Shown in pieces: positions 58,434 to 64,000 of a DNA stretch of 64,000 bases (position 1 is the stretch's first letter; every line of letters begins with the position of its first letter). The position numbers were made by a program, and so were the translations under genes. Source of the stretch: Eriocheir sinensis (lineage: Eukaryota; Arthropoda; Malacostraca; Decapoda; Varunidae). Location of the stretch: assembly GCF_024679095.1 (NCBI RefSeq), contig NC_066518.1, positions 13,093,857-13,157,856 on the forward strand, in the 5' to 3' direction. The notes under the pieces are model-generated. The model ran no database searches and had not been told where the DNA came from. It saw nothing but the letters and a program-made list of their open reading frames with translations.

Positions 58434-59100
58434 GTGACTGTTGACGTTCGCATTCATCTTGATCAAGTTCATTATTTTGGTCTGGTTTTAAATGCATAGC
58501 AGTGTGTTTTTTTATCCTTTTTTTTAACAGCAGGGATCATTGTTACGACTAAAATGAACCAGTATAGTGTAGTTTGCGCCTTTAGTTTTCTTTTCGTGTG
58601 CACCAAATATCGATGTTTTTTTTTATGTACGTTCAGCTGTACACTCAACTCATTGTTTTATTTTTTTCTCATATTTCCGCTGCTTCATTATTTGTTTTTG
58701 TTCATAGGTACTGATAGGTATTGATTTTCTGCACTTTTTTCATATACTGGGCTGCAATTCTCTGTCTACCTCTTCAAGATGTTTAGTCGTACATCTAACT
58801 TGCCTTAACTGTGCTGCCTCTTCACCGATTATGAATAGAATATACCGGTCAACGATCACACACGTTTAACTAAGCTGTATCTCACTGATCATCTGTCCTG
58901 CCTTCCCCTCACGCTCTTCCGTAGGTTTAGTAAAGGTTTATGATTTAGTTTTCATCAGATTTGTTACCACCATCCACCCCGCGACCCCGTGGGGGGGCCG
59001 TAAGATGGTAAATAAGAAGACCCTTCACGTTGACTCGATTAATATATTTTCGGTCAAAACCTGTTGACACGAACACACCATCAGAATCACATAATCAGGA
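58434..59100. other. Unique DNA, no gene assigned
   Basis: Non-repetitive, slightly T-rich. No RNA gene or exon is recognised. Confidence 0.45.
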
Positions 59101-59108
59101 TTGCGAAA

Positions 59109-59232
59109 GTCACTACGTTTTGCATCAAAGAGCATTACATCATTGTTCAGTCACTACATTACACCAAAGAGCAATAAATCATTGTTGAGTCACTACATTA
59201 CATCAAAGAGCAATAAAGCACTGTTGAACAAT
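59109..59232 (+). repeat. ~40-bp tandem repeat, 3 copies
   Basis: Unit: GTCACTAC, then TACA(C/T)CAAAGAGCA, then ATCATTGTT. GTCACTAC anchors lie at 59109, 59150 and 59189. Confidence 0.88.
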
Positions 59233-60630
59233 TAACTCGTCATTTAACCCGCACATCAGAATATGGCAACGACAAGAGATATCATTCAGAAAGACACAAC
59301 TATAACTCACGTGTCGGGGTCTATTAATCACTTGTGGGTTCTTTGTTGTGTGACCCTTAACCACACTGTCCCTGCGAGGAGCTCTTCACCTCTCCGCTGT
59401 GCCCTCCTCTCTGCCCTCAAGTCAACCAACCCAGCCAGAGGGAGGAACTCGGCCCCACCGAACCCCCGCGTCAGCAGTCTGTATCTCCACTTTCCGCTGT
59501 GTTGACATCATGGTGCGGCCATCTGGCATCACTATACCATCTCACACAGCTCCTTGGCAGTAGTACCCATCTTCACTCCTACAATCCTCCCTATCTTCCC
59601 TCTACATCGCCCTTTATATGATTGCATGTACCACATTTCACATCTTGTAATCAGTCATACTCAGCCTTAGCGCACTAATAACCTTTGTCCGCCTTCGGAG
59701 GGCAACAAGATGTATTCTTTTTGTTTGACCACTGGATGTGTAGTGTGAGAATTTCCTTTGTATTGGCGTGGTTCATAAGGTATCTGTCTATCTTTCTATA
59801 TGAGGGAAAAGGTTCAAGTGGCTGAGGGACTGGCGGTGGGACAGTATACGTAGCGAGGGCGCCGAGAGAGCCGGGAGCCGCTGACGGGAGATGAGGGCCC
59901 CACTTCAAGGAGGGCCCCAGCGGGTAAACACGGAGAAGAGAAGGGTGCTAAACTTAATGAGGAGGCAGCAAGAAACCCTTACACGTGCCGCCCGAGGGTA
60001 TTACCTTACATAAGACACCAAATGAAGTTCCTGGGTAGTTAGTCATTCGTCGGAGAAATGAGACCAACTAAGCGGGGCACTGTACCTGGTATGACCGTGG
60101 TGAAAAATAAATATAAAAAAAAGAAAAAAAAAAGCTTCAACGTCAATCTCCCGGTGCCTAGGAAACCACTCCAATAAAGTTCGTTCTATCGCGTGTCCCT
60201 TTGAACAGAAACACAACTTGGACATCACTCGGCCGCAAGTTATTCGATTTTATATAACTGTAACCTTTGAAAGCCTCCTGCGGCTGGTTGAATGCCTCAA
60301 TACCCTCAGCTTACATCACAGACCTCACTCGCTCGGCCTGACCTCGCTCCGTGTTAGACCTTCCAGCACGATTCTATGCCTTTTTTTCTCTTCTTACAAT
60401 ATACAAGAGGGAATGAGGGGAGGAATGGGAGAATAGGAAGCAGCGGAGAAAGGAAGGAATGGAGGTATAGAAGGAAAGCAGGAAGGGAACAGAGGTGTAG
60501 GGGGGAGGGGAGGAGAGAATGGAATAGGAGAATTTTGAGAAGGAAAAGAAACATACCATATTTAATTATAACAACGGCAGCGTCAGTCAGCGAGGTGTAA
60601 CGGATGCGTAGGTTGAAATCAGACGACGCG
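59233..60630. other. Longest unique stretch, no gene assigned
   Basis: About 1.4 kb with little repeat structure apart from a purine tract (60400-60545). Frames up to about 80 residues, for example plus 59263-59505, have mixed composition but no family motif or flanking splice pattern I can defend. Confidence 0.45.
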
Positions 60631-60631
60631 G

Positions 60632-60836
60632 ATATATAGGGTCGTATTATAAAACATTTCGCAGCCCAAGAACACATATTTGACAAGGCTTTCGTAGGAG
60701 TTGTGGGCGTTTCCAGGGGTAGTTTTATGACCCAGGTGGTAGTGTGAGTCTTCTTCTGTACCATGAACCTGAAGAAACACTCATTAGAACCCGACTGAGC
60801 TCCTCTTTGACCTTTAGAAATAGCTGATGTGAGAAG
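60632..60836 (+). mobile_element. Foldback-family arm, single
   Basis: Shares with the 24564-24762 loop and right arm the series TATAGGGTCGTATTA, AAACATTTCG, AAGGCTTTCGTAGGA, GTTTTATGACCC(A/T)GGTGGTA, CTTCTTCTGTACC(A/G)TGAACC, ACACTCATTAGAACCC and TGATGTGA. No left arm precedes it. Confidence 0.82.
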
Positions 60837-61205
60837 CGAAAGTGTCTTGTAATTCCAACCATATGCTCATCTCTTTTATAACAGGACACGAAAGAAAAGA
60901 CACAAAAGAAAGATATAAAAAGAAGGTACTGCTTAGACTCCCACTCCGTCATTTCACTCGGTAAGCAGCTTGAACACCTTCGAAAACACACCTTTCTCCC
61001 CATTATCATATTCATGGGTAATTGTTCATAGTTTAGAACCCTCGTGTGGGCGTCGGCGTGCCCTCGGTGACTCATGAAAAGGTAAATAGTTAATCATCGA
61101 CCTCTCAGCGCCCGAGGAAGTGTGAATAAGCAAGGAGAGCGCTCATTAGGGGCTCGTTATTTACTCGCATCGTTTTTAAATTGCTTGACGGGGAAGATGA
61201 GGAAA

Positions 61206-61208
<3 letters not shown>

Positions 61209-61247
<39 letters not shown>

Positions 61248-61257
61248 TGTGTGTGTA
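61209..61257. repeat. (GT)n microsatellite
   Basis: About 24 GT units with one CT. Confidence 0.96.
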
Positions 61258-61364
61258 GTTTCGTGTCGGAGTAGAAAGTAGTGGAATTGGTTATTTATTA
61301 TTATATTTTCGATGGTTTATAAATGTACGTTTACCGAGTGCTCACAAAAATGGATACTTTCTCC

Positions 61365-61715
61365 TCATTCTCTCCCATCTTTTCATCCTCATCCATCACC
61401 CCCTCCTACACCCCTTCCTTCTCCTCCTACTACTACTACTTTTCTTCCTCCGCCTCCTACATCCCTCCCAAATTGTTATCTCCCTCTACCTTCTTTTAAA
61501 AATACTACAGGAACATACCTCCTCCTCATTCTCTTCTATCTCCTTCTTTTTCTCCTCCTCCTCCTCCTCCTCCTCCTCTATCCCTCCTCATCCTTATCTC
61601 CTTCCCCCTTATATAATAAAAATGGAATATACCTCCTCTTTATTATTTTTCATTTCCTCCTCCTCCTCCTCCTCCTCTTCTTCTTCCTCTCCCTTTTTTT
61701 ACTTCCACAAAGAAA
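61365..61715. repeat. CCT/CTT pyrimidine tract
   Basis: CCT blocks at 61552-61580 and 61650-61675. A related segment, AATACTACAGGAACATACCTCCTC versus AAAATGGAATATACCTCCTC, recurs about 120 bp apart. Confidence 0.8.
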
Positions 61716-61985
61716 AGGGACATATTAACATACACAAAACACGCAAAGTACAAAAAAAAAAAAAAAACACGAGTGAGAGAACAAAAAAAAAAAATCAATC
61801 GCGTGTTAATAAAAAAATCAACATGTTCAGCTTTACCTATTTTTTTTTTATCACGCGAGCGCAGTGTTGCAAAAGGGTAGTAGCAAATATTTATAAAGTT
61901 AGCATGCATTTTTTTATCAATTTTTCTCTGGCAAAGTGTATCAAGTCGCGTTATTTAATTACTGTTTGGGCTGGCAGAGTAACAC
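61716..61985. other. A-rich then unique DNA
   Basis: A runs at 61750-61767 and 61783-61792. No gene is recognised. Confidence 0.45.
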
Positions 61986-61989
61986 GATC

Positions 61990-62430
61990 GAGGTGGTGGT
62001 GGTGATTTGCTCTTAATTGGTTGATGTGGTGTATTTGTAGTGGTGGTGGTGGTGGTGGTGGTGGTGTTTGTGGTGATGGTGGTGGTGGTGGTGATGGTTT
62101 CGGTGTTTGTGTGGTGGTGGTGGTTGTGGTGGTGTTGGTGGTGTTGTCTTATCGATTGCGGTGGTGCTTGTGATGCTGGTGTTATTTATGGTATTAGTGG
62201 TGTCGGTGGTTGTTGGGGTCGTGGTAGCGGTGGTGAAGTTTGTATTGGTATTTTTGGTTGTGGTGCTTGTGTGATCATGGTGGTGGTGGTAGTGGTGTTG
62301 TTGTGATGCTGGTGGTAATGTTGGTGTTGTGTTAGTGACAGTGGTGGTGATATTGTTGGTATTGGTGATGGTGTTTGAGTTGGTATTGGTAGTCTTGGTG
62401 TTCAGAGTGATATGGTGTTGACTCTGGTGG
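61990..62430. repeat. GGT/GTT-rich degenerate tract
   Basis: Long run of GGTGGTGGT, GTTGGTGG and GATGGT phrases. The minus-strand 154-residue frame is Thr/Asn/His-rich low complexity. Confidence 0.85.
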
Positions 62431-62700
62431 TGTCTTTGTGGTATAAATACGTATGGGAGTAATGATGGCGGTGTCATGACATAATGGTAGGAATGGTAAT
62501 CGTTTAGGACTATTTAATATCTCCAGTGTTGTTGATGGCAATGGTTGTGGTCAGTGATATATCCATCCACTCTTTTGTTCTTGTCATTATCACTAAGGCA
62601 ACAGCAACCACAAGAATATAGGAAGGAAGGAAGCTGTATAGATCTCTCGCTTTACATTGCCATAATCATAATCATTACAGTTAGTCCTAAAAAAAAGAGG

Positions 62701-62702
<2 letters not shown>

Positions 62703-62775
<73 letters not shown>
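62703..62775. repeat. (GT)n microsatellite
   Basis: 36 GT units. Confidence 0.97.
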
Positions 62776-62777
<2 letters not shown>

Positions 62778-62924
62778 GGCGTCATTTGATGGTGGGCGGC
62801 GTGATGATAATGGCGGCTGTGAGCTCAGGTAAAAACAAAATAAAAAAGGAAATTGTTAGTCGTTATCAGAGGCATTAGGTAAACTGAGCTCTTTTGCATG
62901 TCATTGCCGCCGCCGCCCACTCTC

Positions 62925-63112
62925 AGCTTTATTATTATTGCCGTTGTTATTAGTGTTATTAGTAGTAGTATTAGCATTAGTATTGTCATTATTATTACTG
63001 TTGTTGGTATTGAGGTTGTGTTAGTTATGGTTATAGTGACAGAAAGACTGAATGAATGAAGGAAAGATGGAAAGAAAGAATGGAAGGAAGTACAGAAATA
63101 ATGAAAGAAAAA

Positions 63113-63145
<33 letters not shown>

Positions 63146-63170
63146 AAACAGTGATACCAGTAGCAGTGCA
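62925..63170. repeat. ATT/GTA trinucleotide and AAAG tracts
   Basis: ATT/GTT units at 62930-63010, GAAAG units at 63058-63110 and (GTA)10 at 63114-63144. Confidence 0.8.
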
Positions 63171-63206
63171 GTAGTTTTCAGGTATCACAACTTAAAAACC
63201 TTACCT

Positions 63207-63265
63207 ATTTTTTTTTTACAGCAAAGAAGGCAGCTCAAGGGCAAAAAAAAAAAAAATAATAACAG
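63207..63265 (+). mobile_element. SINE-like dispersed repeat, copy 3 (truncated)
   Basis: A T run followed by ACAGCAAAGAAGGCAGCTC, AAGGGCA, then an A run and AATAATAACAGG. It matches the first half of the copies at 15750 and 24253. Confidence 0.65.
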
Positions 63266-63334
63266 GAACAAAATATTTACTTTTCATATATTTACCTTTG
63301 TTATGTATCATCAACTTGAGCGGCAAAGGCAAGG

Positions 63335-63369
63335 TGTTAATTTCTCTTTCTCAATCTTTTCAGGTAAGA
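63335..63369 (+). promoter_or_regulatory. Candidate recursive splice site (ratchet point) 2
   Basis: Branch-like TGTTAAT (63335-63341), a 20-nt pyrimidine tract (63341-63360), acceptor CAG (63361-63363) and an abutting donor GTAAGA (63364-63369). It is on the same strand as the candidate at 3468/3469. Alternatives are an ordinary exon start at 63364 or chance. Confidence 0.45.
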
Positions 63370-63479
63370 AGGAGTGCAGGTGAACGAGAGGTAGAATGAA
63401 GGAGAAGGCGAAAGGCGGCTCGGGCAAGTAATTACATGAACTTTCCGTAATATCCGGGTCTTAGAAGTAATATCTGGCT

Positions 63480-64000
<521 letters not shown>

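Overview
The window looks like non-coding nuclear DNA from an arthropod, most likely a decapod crustacean and quite possibly a crab. The reasons are the extreme density of long perfect dinucleotide arrays ((CT/GA)n and (GT/CA)n, many 50-170 bp), GGA/CCT and GGT/ACC trinucleotide tracts, runs of the arthropod telomere motif TTAGG/CCTAA, and dispersed repeats of a kind I associate with crab genomic clones. The organism call is inference. I found no protein-coding gene, rRNA or tRNA that I can support. Nearly all long open frames are translations of microsatellites or minisatellites (Ser-Leu, Arg-Glu, Cys-Val, Thr-His, Pro/Ser/Leu or Val-rich peptides) and are not annotated as genes.

Layout. 1-3.2 kb: pyrimidine tracts, a possible hAT-type transposon end and several dinucleotide arrays. 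3.2-4.6 kb: mostly unique DNA with a candidate recursive splice site at 3468/3469. 5-8.2 kb: microsatellites and purine or pyrimidine tracts. 8.5-8.8 kb: a complete 255-bp MITE with long terminal inverted repeats and a TTA target duplication. 10.4-10.9 kb: a degenerate ~180-bp tandem repeat. 11.3-12.5 kb: two long GA arrays, then a ~117-bp minisatellite carrying CCTAA runs. 15.7-16.7 kb: a SINE-like repeat copy and a 156-bp tandem duplication. 17.3-20.4 kb: several minisatellites. 24.2-26.1 kb: the richest transposon cluster, with a SINE-like copy, a foldback element, a 181-bp short inverted-repeat element and the 3' end of a dead non-LTR retrotransposon. 27-29 kb: a cluster of microsatellites with an inverted duplicated flank. 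31 kb: a CCCCACCTA array. 37.4-37.8 kb: a 340-bp CT block. 39.5-40.8 kb: a 115-bp duplication and a 34-copy 21-bp minisatellite. 41.4-41.9 kb: a ~150-bp tandem repeat. 46.9-49.0 kb: a direct duplication. 51.6-52.4 kb: foldback-family fragments and a G-rich minisatellite. 54.7-55.1 kb: a 79-bp minisatellite. 57.86-58.43 kb: a 23-copy 25-bp minisatellite. 58.4-61.3 kb: mostly unique DNA with another foldback-family arm. 63.3 kb: a second candidate recursive splice site. The window ends inside a CT array.

The most interesting hypothesis is that the window lies inside one very long intron of a plus-strand gene. Two strong juxtaposed acceptor/donor motifs (CAG|GTAAG behind a pyrimidine tract) lie 59.9 kb apart on the same strand, with no exon recognisable between them. 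RNA data would be needed to test this.
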